Of a stretch of DNA of 64,000 nt, positions 28,452 through 38,137 are shown in pieces; the stretch's first letter is position 1; every line of letters begins with the position of its first letter. The notes beneath the pieces are model-generated. The model saw only the letters and a list, made by a program, of their open reading frames with translations, ran no database searches and had not been told where the DNA came from. The stretch spans positions 62,001 to 126,000 of the forward strand of contig CBDFMS010000025.1 of assembly GCA_965249735.1 (NCBI GenBank), read 5' to 3'. This stretch comes from JANQSS01 sp965249735. GTDB taxonomy: Bacteria; Bacteroidota; Bacteroidia; Chitinophagales; Saprospiraceae. Made by a program: the position numbers and the translations under genes.

Positions 28452-30881
28452 ATGGAAAGAATACTTACATTATTACTTGTATCATTCTTAAGCTTCCAAA
28501 TGAGTGGAGAAGCCTTAACCGCTGAAATTGATCATGTCTTTTCCGGGTCAGGAATATTTGGCAGTAAAGGGGGTGTAGATCTAATTATTATAGAAGGAAT
28601 TGCACCTTACATCTATAGTTGGTCAAACGGTGAAACCACGGAGGATTTGAGCTTGATTGATGCAGGTGAATACTGTGTGACCGTGACCGATGCGCTTTGT
28701 GGAGAAGCCACAGCTTGTTTTATAGTATCCGAGCTAGCTGGAACCGTCGATTTAGAATACAGTGGGACGGACCTTTGTTTAATGGAGTATGGGGATTTAA
28801 CTGTATACCCATCCATACCCGGATTTGAAGTTCAACAATATTACTGGTTCAGCCAGCCAAATATCAATTTACCGACAATTAATGTCGCAATTCCAGGATA
28901 CAAGTCAGTATTGATGTATGGATTAAACGGAGGTAGTGTGACATCGTCATTTTATAATATTGATGAAATACCAGCAATGCCCCCTTTTGAAGATTATATG
29001 GTAATAGGTGATGTTCAAAATGCTCAATGTTCTTCACACGATGGTAGCATTCAAGTTACCATCCAAAATAGTTTGTGTGCTTCAATTCCGTCTCAAGTTA
29101 TAAGTGATATTAGTTGGGGTGATGGGGTAACCGGAGTTCTAAACAGAGACAATCTTGCTCCTGGAACTTATGAAGTTGAGCTTACGGTATACGGTCTATT
29201 CGACTTAAGTGCTATATTCACCGTTGAACAAGATGTCGATGTAATAGATATTGTATTAGATGACATCATTGCTTCGGAGTGCCAAGAAAATGGCCCTTTG
29301 CTTAACCCTGGTTCAATAGATATACATATCCAAGGTGTCTCTGATTATAGTGTTTTATGGTCGTTCTTAGAAGGACAAACTTCAACTGAAGAGGACGTTC
29401 TGGAGGCCTTCTATGGTCCTTATACTATAGAAGTGTTTACATCCAATGGTTGTTACGCCACAAGAACTTTTGATATGTGCTGTTGTTTTGCGAACAACCA
29501 TCCAAATCTACCGCCATCATTTTTAGATTGTACTCCTGATATAGAATTAATTCTTCCACCATATGAAATTGAATTTACCTCAGCTTCTGGACCTCAGATA
29601 GCAAATGGTTCAATTACAATTCCTACCTCCCTTCCAATACAATGGACGGGGCCAGGTGAATTTGTCGCTTATACTACAACAATTAATGGTCTACTCCCCG
29701 GAGAATATTGCTATACTATATTTGACTATGAATGCGAAACCGATTTAGTGGGACTAACAGGTGAAGGGTGTATAACATTGGTTGATTGTTCTACAGAGGC
29801 ATTTAATCCTAATGTCGATCTCGAAATTGAAATAGATAAAACATGTCATTGTGAAGAAGAAGGTGTAGTTAGTTTTAGTGATTTACAACCTTATCAAGGG
29901 AAAGGTTGGACTATATCCATGAATGCTCAAGTTGAACAAACATCTCCTGAAAATGGCAACATAACTTTCAATGATCTTGAACATGGGTTTTACACTTTTC
30001 TTATTAATGATCCAAATGGATGCGAACATGTCATGGAACTGGAGGTAGAAATGATTGTTGAAGATATCACAATCACAACAGATCCTTGTCAAAAAATTAT
30101 TTCTTGTGGTAACTGCGATGACTATTATGAAGTGAGCAGCCCCCATTTTGATTACATTAATTGCAATTACAGAATTGCAACGTGTGAACTAACTGGTGAA
30201 GTAATTCAAAGTTTAACCGGCAATGTTGGCTATGCTTATCAATATATTAATTGGTCACACTGCGAAAAAATTCTTGTTTGTCAAACAGGAGTGGAAGTTC
30301 GAATTCCTGGAAGTGTTCATTCACAAATAGGTATTGAGTTGATAGCTGGAACAGAGCCACCCTATTTTCCTGTGGATTACAATTGCGTTTGGCAACAGGG
30401 ATGTTTATTCCCAGATGGCGAAACCTTTGTATTTGTACCAAACCCAAATTTACAGCATCCCATTATTGGGCCGGTTACTTACAGTTTTGTTGAAACATGT
30501 TGGCCAAACAGTGGTTGTATTTATGAATTCAGTTGCGACGAAGAAGTAATCGGACAATCTGATTGTATCGGTTGTATTACAAGATTTGCCAAACCTGATA
30601 CTACATCATCAAGTGCATATTCTATACACCCCAACCCCTTTAATAAAAGAATCTATATTTCTTCAGAAATAAAGAGAATTGAGGAGAATTTTATTGTTGA
30701 ATTATTTGACATGCGTGGTGAAAGAATTTCCAATCAGAAGTATCATCTACCAAAAGGAGAACATGAAAGTGTGTTTGATATTCAAGGAAGTTCTATTAGT
30801 CCGGGACTGTATATTGTCAAAATAGCAGATAGTAATGGAGCCTCAATATATAAAGTCATTCACGAAAATTTAGATTATTGA
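28452..30881 (+). CDS. Secreted protein with SprB-like repeat and T9SS type A sorting domain
   Basis: 809 residues from ATG 28452 (MERILTLLLVSFLSFQMSG, a signal peptide); an earlier in-frame start at 28335 would overlap the divergent gene and lacks a signal. Near residue 40 it has a SprB-type repeat (YIYSWSNGETTEDLSLIDAG then YCVTVTDA), and more beta-sandwich repeats follow with many Cys pairs. The last 90 residues form a typical type A T9SS sorting domain: YSIHPNPFNKRIYI, VELFDMRGERI, and a final GLYIVKIADSNG strand. It should cross the outer membrane through T9SS and stay on the surface. A lipoprotein gene follows immediately. Confidence 0.82.
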   Translation: MERILTLLLVSFLSFQMSGEALTAEIDHVFSGSGIFGSKGGVDLIIIEGIAPYIYSWSNGETTEDLSLIDAGEYCVTVTDALCGEATACFIVSELAGTVDLEYSGTDLCLMEYGDLTVYPSIPGFEVQQYYWFSQPNINLPTINVAIPGYKSVLMYGLNGGSVTSSFYNIDEIPAMPPFEDYMVIGDVQNAQCSSHDGSIQVTIQNSLCASIPSQVISDISWGDGVTGVLNRDNLAPGTYEVELTVYGLFDLSAIFTVEQDVDVIDIVLDDIIASECQENGPLLNPGSIDIHIQGVSDYSVLWSFLEGQTSTEEDVLEAFYGPYTIEVFTSNGCYATRTFDMCCCFANNHPNLPPSFLDCTPDIELILPPYEIEFTSASGPQIANGSITIPTSLPIQWTGPGEFVAYTTTINGLLPGEYCYTIFDYECETDLVGLTGEGCITLVDCSTEAFNPNVDLEIEIDKTCHCEEEGVVSFSDLQPYQGKGWTISMNAQVEQTSPENGNITFNDLEHGFYTFLINDPNGCEHVMELEVEMIVEDITITTDPCQKIISCGNCDDYYEVSSPHFDYINCNYRIATCELTGEVIQSLTGNVGYAYQYINWSHCEKILVCQTGVEVRIPGSVHSQIGIELIAGTEPPYFPVDYNCVWQQGCLFPDGETFVFVPNPNLQHPIIGPVTYSFVETCWPNSGCIYEFSCDEEVIGQSDCIGCITRFAKPDTTSSSAYSIHPNPFNKRIYISSEIKRIEENFIVELFDMRGERISNQKYHLPKGEHESVFDIQGSSISPGLYIVKIADSNGASIYKVIHENLDY

Positions 30882-30882
30882 T

Positions 30883-31353
30883 ATGATCACCAGATATTTT
30901 TGTTTGTTAGTATTCCTTTGTTTCATTGGTTGTTCGGATGATGAATTGAGTTTCGATGAGACCTATACCAATATGAAGCAAAATCATGTAGGTTTATGGG
31001 AAGTTGAACAAAATCGAAAGCAATTTAACGCAGACACATTAACTTCTAATTATGATTTCTATTTTGATATAAGACTGAATGCAGATGGATACGGAATAGT
31101 AGAAGATCCAGTTTTTAATAGGTTTGATACTTTCGAATGGTATTTAGAGCCTTTTCCAGAAACATTAATATTGATTCGGGCAGCGACTCTCGGTGACAGT
31201 ACTCTTTCTGGCCCATTCTATCGCTCATCTTATTCTATTATTGAACGAGAACAAGATTTCATTCACATGGAATCCAAATTCCATTATGTAAATACCTTCT
31301 TGAATGATACCTCGTATCTAGAATTAGACCGGAAGCAGTATAGAAAAGAATGA
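30883..31353 (+). CDS. Small lipoprotein of unknown function
   Basis: 156 residues starting MITRYFCLLVFLCFIGCSDDE: a lipoprotein signal with Cys17 and acidic residues behind it, as in Bacteroidota surface-exported lipoproteins. The body is one beta-rich domain of lipocalin-like size (LWEVEQNRKQFNADT, YDFYFDIRLNADGYG), like many stand-alone lipocalin-type lipoproteins. ATG 30883 sits next to the preceding stop, so it is translationally coupled with the T9SS cargo gene. Confidence 0.7.
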   Translation: MITRYFCLLVFLCFIGCSDDELSFDETYTNMKQNHVGLWEVEQNRKQFNADTLTSNYDFYFDIRLNADGYGIVEDPVFNRFDTFEWYLEPFPETLILIRAATLGDSTLSGPFYRSSYSIIEREQDFIHMESKFHYVNTFLNDTSYLELDRKQYRKE

Positions 31354-31478
31354 GTAAGAAATCTCACGGCAAAATTGGACGATGGGATAAAAACTCTACA
31401 TCCTTGTATGTCCACGCCTCTGAAACGGATGTCATAGATGAATCAGTGTATACATCAGATTCAACCAATGAAGTTTAG
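31350..31478 (+). CDS. Possible 42-codon ORF coupled to the lipoprotein gene
   Basis: ATG 31350 overlaps the lipoprotein TGA (ATGA) and opens a frame of 42 residues (MSKKSHGKIGRWDKNSTSLY then VHASETDVIDE) that ends at the edge of an IS21-end relic. It may be a real small gene, the start of a gene cut by the IS, or chance. No family recognised. Confidence 0.25.
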   Translation: MSKKSHGKIGRWDKNSTSLYVHASETDVIDESVYTSDSTNEV

Positions 31479-31530
31479 CATGTTTTCCGCATAGGGGTCA
31501 ATACTCCGGATTCAGGGGGTCAGCTTGAGG
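31461..31530 (-). mobile_element. Relic of an IS21-type right end
   Basis: Read on the minus strand this stretch nearly repeats the end of the element at 63606 onward: CTGACCCCCTGAATCCGG, then a TATTGACCCC block, then GGAAAACATGCTAAA against GAAAACGTGCTAAA. About 60 bp are alignable. No transposase remains attached. It lies just beyond the 3' end of the truncated methylase gene. Confidence 0.6.
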
Positions 31531-31590
31531 AGAATAGATAGAAATCTCTTGAAGTTTTGAAGTTTTATTTTCTGGATTGTTTTCATTTAC

Positions 31591-33296
31591 TTATTGATAT
31601 GTATTTTCAACAATCTCAATTTCATCTTCTGTTATTCCATATAACTGATAAACAATTGTGTCAATCTCCTTCTCTACTGCATCCATCTGACCTATTAATT
31701 CAGAAACCACCTCACTTGATGCAGTAAAATATTCTTCCCATTCATCTTGTTTATGAAGAGGTATTGGTCGTTTCAACTTATTCAATTCGAATAAAAATTC
31801 ACCAAAATTTAATTTATAGAAAGAAAAGAGCTTCTTAGTTGTTCTAGGAAGTGAAAGATTGTCAGTAAGTCTTCGTAGAAACTTATCTCTAGTTTTATTA
31901 AATTGATTGACTAATTTTAATAAATTCTCAGCGAGTTGGCCCAAACGATTTTGATTCCCATGTTTAGGAATTGGCAGAGATCTAATTTCTGCTAAAGTAG
32001 TTTGACGAAAATCATCCTTCGTAGCAATGGATGAAGAATTGATGTACAGATATGAGATTAATTTGCTTGCAAGAATAGATAGCAAATATTTTGCAGTATA
32101 CTCCTCTGGATTTACTGGAATGAAAGGATTTACATCTTTTTTGAAAACAAGTGTTTCATCAGTAAAACTTACTGTTAGCCTATCCTGCCTGTTTACAAGC
32201 CTCCTAATGAGGACTTTCTCTTCTGCTTGATAAAACCTTTGTAATGACACTTTATCACTCATGTCTGTATAAGAAATTTCCTCTTTCAACATGTAGTAAG
32301 AATAGACCTGCCCTTTTTCTAAATATGGGAATTGAAACTCTTCGCTTGGAGTATCACTTTTTTTAAACCTGCTAGGTGATAATCCTTGAGTTGAAATAGT
32401 AATTTCTCCTAACGGCACAAAATCATCGGTCTTGCATCTATCTAGTATCCTAGATGATATTGGATCAAGAATTATTTTAAAAGACTCTGAATCAACAAGA
32501 TCTGTTTCTACTTCTTTAAATGGTATGTTATCGAGAGCGGATATACTAGTTTTCTTGTTATATCTATGTATTTCATAACGGTTCCTAGATCTGTTGTCAA
32601 AAAGTAAAATTCCTGTGTCAACGTATGCGTCAGAGAATACATTAAAAGGTAAATTTATTAGTTTATTTACAGAGTGATTTTCAAAAATATACTGTCTGAA
32701 CAGTCGATAATTTTCTCCAGTTTGCCATGTAATTGGAGTTATGTAGCCTAAATACCCACTTTGTTTAAGAAGGAAGAGCCCATGAATTATGAAAACTGCA
32801 GAGGTGTCATATTTTCTTTCTAACTGAGGATATGCCCTTCTGAAAAAACTCTTTGAATCTTCATCAAGCATTTCTAATGGAATATATGGAGGATTGCCGA
32901 TCATAATATCAAACCCTCCATTTGCAAAAACTTCAGGGAATTCTTCTTTCCAACTGAAAGCTTTCCTACCAGCAATTAACGGATCATCTATAATTGAATT
33001 CCCACATTTAATATTGTCATTTAATGTAGTAAGCTTTCTGCCAATTCGGGCGGTTCTTAACCATAAAGATAGTTTCGCAATTTCTACTCCTTCTTCATTT
33101 ACATCAACACCATATAGATTATTTTCTAATATTGAATTCTGTACCTCTGTAAATACTATCCCGCCTCCTAACAATTTTGATTCTAATTCATCAAGATATC
33201 TGTGTTCTTCAATGAGGGATTCTAATGCTTGGTTGAGAAATGCACCACTTCCGCATGCTGGATCACAAATGGTCACCCCAAGCAACCAATCCCGAT
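31591..33296 (-). pseudogene. Adenine-specific DNA methylase (Eco57I/PglX-like), N-terminal half removed by IS21 copy B
   Basis: The remaining 568 residues begin just before methylase motif I (DPACGSGAFLNQ), followed by the NLYGVDVNEEGVEIAKLSLW strand and motif IV NPPYIPL, both typical of N6-adenine methylases of the type IIG/Eco57I and BREX PglX kind. The C-terminal 300 residues resemble a TaqI-type target recognition domain (SSIATKDDFRQTTL, LRSLPIPKHGNQ). The usual N-terminal several hundred residues are missing; the frame runs into IS sequence at 33297, which supplies an accidental 16-codon start. Probably inactive. A brxF-brxC fragment beside another copy of the same IS suggests it was a BREX type 3 PglX; this is inference. 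Confidence 0.8.
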
Positions 33297-33386
33297 TGCA
33301 TATTCCGACGAAACTGACCAGGGTATTCCGGTGGAAAGTGACCACCCAAAGTCAAGTCAAAAAAGTTGTCTGATCTTTCTGTCAAT

Positions 33387-34130
33387 TTAAGTGTTTTTAA
33401 CTAATAATTTTGTCTTCTTTTTCCTCATCGAATCTCCTTTGAGATCTATTCGATGAGAAGTGTGAACGATTCTATCTAAAATTGCATCTGCAATAGTGTT
33501 TTCTCCTATTATTTCATGCCACTGTTTTACGGGGAGTTGTGAAGCAATTATTGTGGATCGTTTTCCGTGTCTGTCTTCAATTATTTCCATCAAGGCGTGG
33601 CGATTAATTTGATCCAATGGCTTTAATCCAAAGTCATCCAATATTAGCAAATCCTGTCTTTCTATTCGAGTCATTTCTTTAAGAAAAGATCCATCAGCCT
33701 TGAGCATTTTGAGTTTAGCGAATAGCTTATTTATATTGAAGTATAAGACTTTATACCCCAAATTACAGGCTTGATGTCCCAGGGAAGAAGCGATATAAGA
33801 TTTACCGACACCGGTGCTTCCCGTCAATAAGATACTCTCTTTACTTTTAATAAAATCACATGTAATAAAACGAGTAATCTGATTTTTATCCAGGTTTCTC
33901 TCTGTGGAAAAGATGATTTCTTCAGTAGAAGCCATATACCTGAATCGGGCTATTTTAATCAGACGGTTGATCTTTCGATTATGTTTGTCATCCCACTCGG
34001 CTTGAAGTAGATAAGCTAATAATTCATCAGGAGTATATCTGATGCTGGATGATTCTTTGGTTGATTCGAAAGCTCTAAGCATTCCAAATAAACGCAATTG
34101 ACCCATTCTTTCCTCATTTGTAGTATTCAT
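33387..34130 (-). CDS. istB: IS21 helper ATPase IstB (copy B)
   Basis: 247 residues, identical in protein sequence to the copy A IstB, with Walker A GSTGVGKS and Walker B LLILDDFG. Intact. It would still need IstA from another copy, since the IstA frame of this copy is broken. Confidence 0.93.
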   Translation of the reverse strand: MNTTNEERMGQLRLFGMLRAFESTKESSSIRYTPDELLAYLLQAEWDDKHNRKINRLIKIARFRYMASTEEIIFSTERNLDKNQITRFITCDFIKSKESILLTGSTGVGKSYIASSLGHQACNLGYKVLYFNINKLFAKLKMLKADGSFLKEMTRIERQDLLILDDFGLKPLDQINRHALMEIIEDRHGKRSTIIASQLPVKQWHEIIGENTIADAILDRIVHTSHRIDLKGDSMRKKKTKLLVKNT

Positions 34131-34140
34131 GGTTTGTATT

Positions 34141-35687
34141 TTAATGATAGTAATTTTTTCCTCTTATATTATCATGCAGTGGAATGGTTCTATCCTGATG
34201 GGGGTCTTCATCAAGCTTGTCCAGGCCCTTTTCTAATATGCTTTGAATGATTTTATAGTTAAACACTTCATATTCCAGGCCCCTCTTACAAGCATTGTTT
34301 AGTCGTTGTTTTCCGACTTTTTTCGCAAAAGACAGAATTCCCAGGCAAGACTTATAGTTCTGCTCAGGGTGCTGTTGTTTTTCTAATATTTTGATAATAT
34401 ATGTTCTACACTCCGGGCCTATTCCTTTAGCCCAATTAATAAATTTATCCGGGTTCCAATCAGCAACGAATTGATGAGTACTCGGCATGTGGTCCTTTAT
34501 GGTGGAATATCTAAAAGCTTGATAATTACGTGTGTGAGCCGCTATTGGTTCATGTTTATAGAATATGGTTACTTCGGAATCACTGTAAATGATCTTGACT
34601 CGTTTACCAATATATTCAAAGGGAACACTGTAATAGTGCTTGTCTTTATTTAAGTAGATATGGCTGTTCTTGTAAACGGTTCCATAGGCATAATACTTCA
34701 TTTCATATTTGCGATCAGGCAAGGTGAAAAGCTCTTTTTGTTCCACTTCTTTGAACAAATCAAAACGCGAATACTTCCTTCCCTGGAAGTTGGTCCTATT
34801 GTGTACATCGAGTTTTTCTAGCACAGCAATATTAGCCTGATCAAGGCTAAAGAGCACATGGTGGCGTAAAGGAGCAAATATTCTTGAATAGGTAATCCTG
34901 ACGCAATTTTCTACCAATGCTTTATCCCTTGGTTTATATGCTCTTGTAGGTAGGACACTGGTTTGGTAATGTTCAGCAAAATCCAAAAATGTCTCATTCA
35001 ATGTCGGTTCATATTTACTACTTTTTGTAACCGCTGACTTTAAATTGTCTGTCACTAAGGCCTGTGGCACACCGCCCATGTAATGAAGAGCATTTTCAAT
35101 ACACCGTATAAAATCTTCTTTCTTTTGACTCCTGCATACCTCTACATAGGTGTATTGACTACTTCCAAGGACGGCCACAAACACCTCACATTCCCGGACT
35201 TCTCCTGTTTCTCTGTCCGTTATAGCTAGCTTCTTTCCTGTAAAATCAATAAATAATTTGTCTCCAGCCTTGTGCTCAAAATGCATTACAACTGCTGATG
35301 ATCGCTTCCAGTCATTGTAGTACTTGCAAAACTGTGAGCTCTGATAGCCATCTGGATATTTTTCCTTGTACTCCCTCCATAACAGATTTTTGGTTACGCC
35401 TACCTTTTTTAACTCCTTTTCAAAGTAGGGAAACAAAACGCGAAGTTGAGCCAATTTCTCTGGCACTTCTGGATCTTTGCTGGAAAGATAATTACCCAAA
35501 TCACTGTCACTAAGTTTGCTCTAGGTCTTTATACGTGAGCCTCTTGTTTTTTGAATAGTTCGATGTATTTTTTAACCGTGTTACGCGAAATAAGTAACCT
35601 CTGGCTAATTTGTACTTTACTCACTCCTTGAGCGTAAAGTCGATATATCTGTCTTATCTGTTTCATGCCTATTCTCTTGTTTGCCAT
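34141..35687 (-). pseudogene. istA: IS21 transposase IstA (copy B), frameshifted
   Basis: Expected start is ATG at 35687, as in copy A. Compared with copy A there is an extra A in the A-run of CTATTCAAAAAC (near 35552) and an extra A in GAGCAACTTAG (near 35516), a net +2 shift in the linker after the helix-turn-helix. The remaining 452 codons, including the whole DDE core, match copy A exactly. The shifts separate DNA-binding and catalytic parts, so transposition by this copy alone is doubtful. Both changes extend short A-runs, so sequencing error is possible. Confidence 0.8.
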
Positions 35688-35830
35688 CTTCTTTTTTCAT
35701 AAAGAAAATGATACTGAAATAGACTTCTTTTTAGACTGGTCACTTTGCTCCGGTGCGGGTGGTCAGTTTGCTCCGGAGAAGATGGTCACTTTAGAACGGA
35801 ATGGGGTGGTCAGTTTGACCGGATTTTGCA

Positions 35831-36465
35831 GTACGGTAGCTTTTATTAAATCGTTCGATAAATCCATTTTGACTTGGCTTTCCTGGTTGAATAAATAGAA
35901 CGGCAATATTGTTATCAGCACACCAGTCTGTAAATTCAGCGGACGTAAATTCTGGGCCGTTGTCCACACGTATTCGCTTTGGCTTGCCTTTAAAGTATAT
36001 TATTCGCTCCAGCACTCGAATAACTCTTGTGGCAGGCAAAGAAAAGTCTGCTTCAATAGCCAGTGCTTTGCGATTAAAATCATCCATGATATTTAATGTG
36101 CGGAACTTGCGCCCATTTTCTAATGCATCACTCATGAAATCCATTGACCATGTTTCATTCATTCGGCCTGGGACTACTAATGGGACTCTGTTTCGACTAG
36201 GTAACCGTTTTTTGCGTTTAACCTTTATGTTCAAATTCATTTGTTTATAAACACGATATACCCGCTTGTGATTCCATCTCATGCCTGCTAATCTGATCCT
36301 GTGAAAGAGCTTCCAAAATCCGTTTGTCGGATGCCGCTTGGATAACTCAGAGAGCATGCTAATAACCTGATCGTCTTGCGATTCTTTGAGTTTGTAGTAA
36401 TAAACAGACTTGCTCAAATTAATGACACGACAAGCTTGTGTGATATTTACCTCGTACGTTTCCAT
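35831..36465 (-). pseudogene. IS3-family transposase OrfB, C-terminus missing
   Basis: About 211 residues of an rve-type DDE transposase: HTH_21-like KRHPTNGFWKLFHRIRLAG, first Asp in TWSMDFMSDAL, second Asp in RIRVDNGPEFTS, and the Glu in QNGFIERFNKSYR, where the sequence stops at the IS21 edge. The remaining 40-50 residues are lost. It follows orfA after 35 bases; IS3 elements commonly make the fusion by ribosomal frameshifting. Confidence 0.85.
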
Positions 36466-36500
36466 GATTCCCTTTGCTATTTGCCGTTTAGCACGAGGCT

Positions 36501-36767
36501 TTAGAACTTTTTTTCAATCACATCTTTGAGAATACGATGATCTAAACTCAGCTCTGCATACATGCGTTTCAGTCGTTGATTCTCCAGCTCAAGCTCTTTT
36601 AATTTCTTCAACTGAGTAGTTTCCATGCCACCATACTTCTTGCGCCAGTTATAAAAGGTAGCTTCGCTGATACCATTTTCACGACACAAATCAGAAGTCT
36701 TGCGACCAGCTTCATGAGCCTTTAGAATCGATACAATCTGACTTTCTGTAAATCTTGATTTCTTCAT
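36501..36767 (-). CDS. IS3-family OrfA (helix-turn-helix protein)
   Basis: 88 residues: RFTESQIVSILKAHEAGRK, CRENGISEATFYNWRKKYGG and a leucine-zipper-like tail (LKKLKELELENQRLKRMYAE), the standard OrfA architecture of the IS3 family. Intact, but its partner OrfB is truncated. Confidence 0.9.
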   Translation of the reverse strand: MKKSRFTESQIVSILKAHEAGRKTSDLCRENGISEATFYNWRKKYGGMETTQLKKLKELELENQRLKRMYAELSLDHRILKDVIEKKF

Positions 36768-36820
36768 GACAATTCAATTTAATACTTTAGTTTTGAATCG
36801 TCCAGTTTTTGGGGAAGCTT

Positions 36821-37555
36821 TCAGATAAGCTAGAAATTGAATTCCAGGGTTTAAGAGAGAGAGGTGTTTCTTGTTTCGATAGTGTACAACCGGGTGAATG
36901 CAAAGATTGCTATAAGGGTCAGCAAGGCTATAGTTTTCTAGCCAAAGATGGGACTTATATCAATTTTTTATTTTATTTAACCGGTGAGGACCATTTGGAG
37001 GACTTGGTCTCTTGCAGCGATATGTGTTGTTCTCACAATCTTGAAGACCGAAATAGAATCTTTCTTCAATTTGATCGAGATGATGAACCGGGATTTTTAG
37101 AAAGTGTGGACTTCTTGATCAAGAAGCAAAAAATTGAGCGGGCTCTGGTAACATTAGATAATCTTAATCAAGGTCTGGTGGATGTTGATGATCTTATTCA
37201 ATGGTTGGAGCAATATCAGGATTTATATCCTTCGTTGATGGAAAGAGCAACAGCTCGTGTCAGAGCCTTTAAGACATTTGAACATACATATGCTCTGTTA
37301 ACTTGTTTTACAAGGTTAAAAGAAGATCATGAGGTTGCTTCTCAAGCCATGGCGGACTATATTGGTTGTGGGCAAGATGAAGACAAAATCGAGAACTGGA
37401 TTGAAAAATATCGCACCCATTCAAGTTTCTCCGCCAAAATTGAGTTTTTAGATGGCTGGAGAAAATCCGGATTGGTAAAGTTCTTAGGTGCAAAACATAT
37501 GATTGTTGACTGCTCTCCCTTATTTGGAATCATTACTTTTTCCAAAGATCTATGA
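36821..37555 (+). pseudogene. Unknown protein, N-terminus removed by the IS3 element
   Basis: A 245-codon open frame without a usable start: it is open into the IS3 end, where a TTG at 36809 is accidental. The preserved part has two Cys clusters (GECKDCYKG and CSDMCCSH), then an all-helical region with ALVTLDNLNQGLVDVDDLIQ. I do not recognise a family. It is probably the tail of a longer gene whose 5' end was lost on IS insertion; function unknown. Confidence 0.5.
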
Positions 37556-37803
37556 AGCTTGCATTAGAATTGCTCAAGGAAAGCAAAGGGCTCGAATGGG
37601 CTGAAGATTATGGCTAGCAGTATATTCCGACCCATATGACAAAATGAAAACGAACGTCATAGTTGAGTGTGACGAACATCATCTTTAATGTCCTGTTCCC
37701 AAAATAACTTGACAATTAGAATCCGATATGGATGCTCAAAATGTCTTGGAGGGGTGTTTTTTTTCTATTTTTAGAGTAAATTTTCGATGTTTTACGTAAT
37801 GCT
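37556..37803. other. Gene-poor stretch, no feature seen
   Basis: About 250 bp, AT-rich, with no coding frame of note. A T-run with GGGGTGTTTTTTTTC near 37751-37765 might serve as a terminator but has no clear stem. Confidence 0.3.
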
Positions 37804-38119
37804 ATGGCCAACTATTGGAATCAAATAAAACATATTAAATATCAATAACCTGATCATAAAATTGCCTTAGCCATACTTTTGTTGGTTTGTCTGCTTGATG
37901 TGCCTTATGACTATTTCCAAGTTGTAAAGTTCTTAAGTATGATAGGCGTTGGCATCTTGGCATATCAAGCGCATCTATTGAATGATCAGTCGTTTCTAAT
38001 AGTTTGGGCGGCTTCAGCGGTATTGATCACACCCTATAGTTAAGATTTCCGTTGATCGTGATTTTGTGGAATAATGTTGACATGATTTGGCCCAAATCAT
38101 TGATTGTTTCATCGATTTG
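37804..38119 (+). pseudogene. DUF6804-like small membrane protein, decayed
   Basis: Two frames together resemble a DUF6804-type protein: KIALAILLLVCLLDVPYDYF and KFLSMIGVGILAYQAHLLND with a WAASAVLITPYS helix, then after a frameshift near 38040 FPLIVILWNNVDMIWP. A stop codon near 37850 also breaks the N-terminal frame. The conserved order of helices supports one former gene of about 100 codons. The family call is from memory. Confidence 0.45.
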
Positions 38120-38137
38120 AGAAAAAGGAGGGTTATA

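Larger units (their letters stand above)
33297..35830 (-). mobile_element. IS21-family insertion sequence, copy B
   Basis: 2534 bp, reverse orientation to copy A, same terminal repeats and internal iterons. It differs from A by two single-base insertions in istA and at least one substitution in the left repeats. Flanks are a truncated methylase (right end) and a truncated IS3 transposase gene (left end); no target duplication is visible, so the two sides do not come from one insertion event. Confidence 0.9.
35831..36820 (-). mobile_element. IS3-family element, truncated by IS21 copy B
   Basis: Contains orfA and most of orfB on the minus strand. The outer end is near 36820 where, read inward, CTTCCCCAAAAACTGGACGA resembles IS3-family termini. 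The other end, with the last part of orfB, is missing beyond 35830 and is not elsewhere in this window. Confidence 0.75.

Noticed and set aside
33297..33345. Start of the methylase frame inside IS21 copy B
   Set aside because: The first 16 codons are IS end sequence, so this is not a native N-terminus.
34471..34653. ORF of 60 codons on the strand opposite to istA (also at 23805-23987)
   Set aside because: Repeated only because the IS is repeated; it is a shadow of the istA coding frame.
36809..36820. TTG start for the unknown gene after the IS3 end
   Set aside because: It is inside the IS3 terminus and an accidental extension of a truncated frame.
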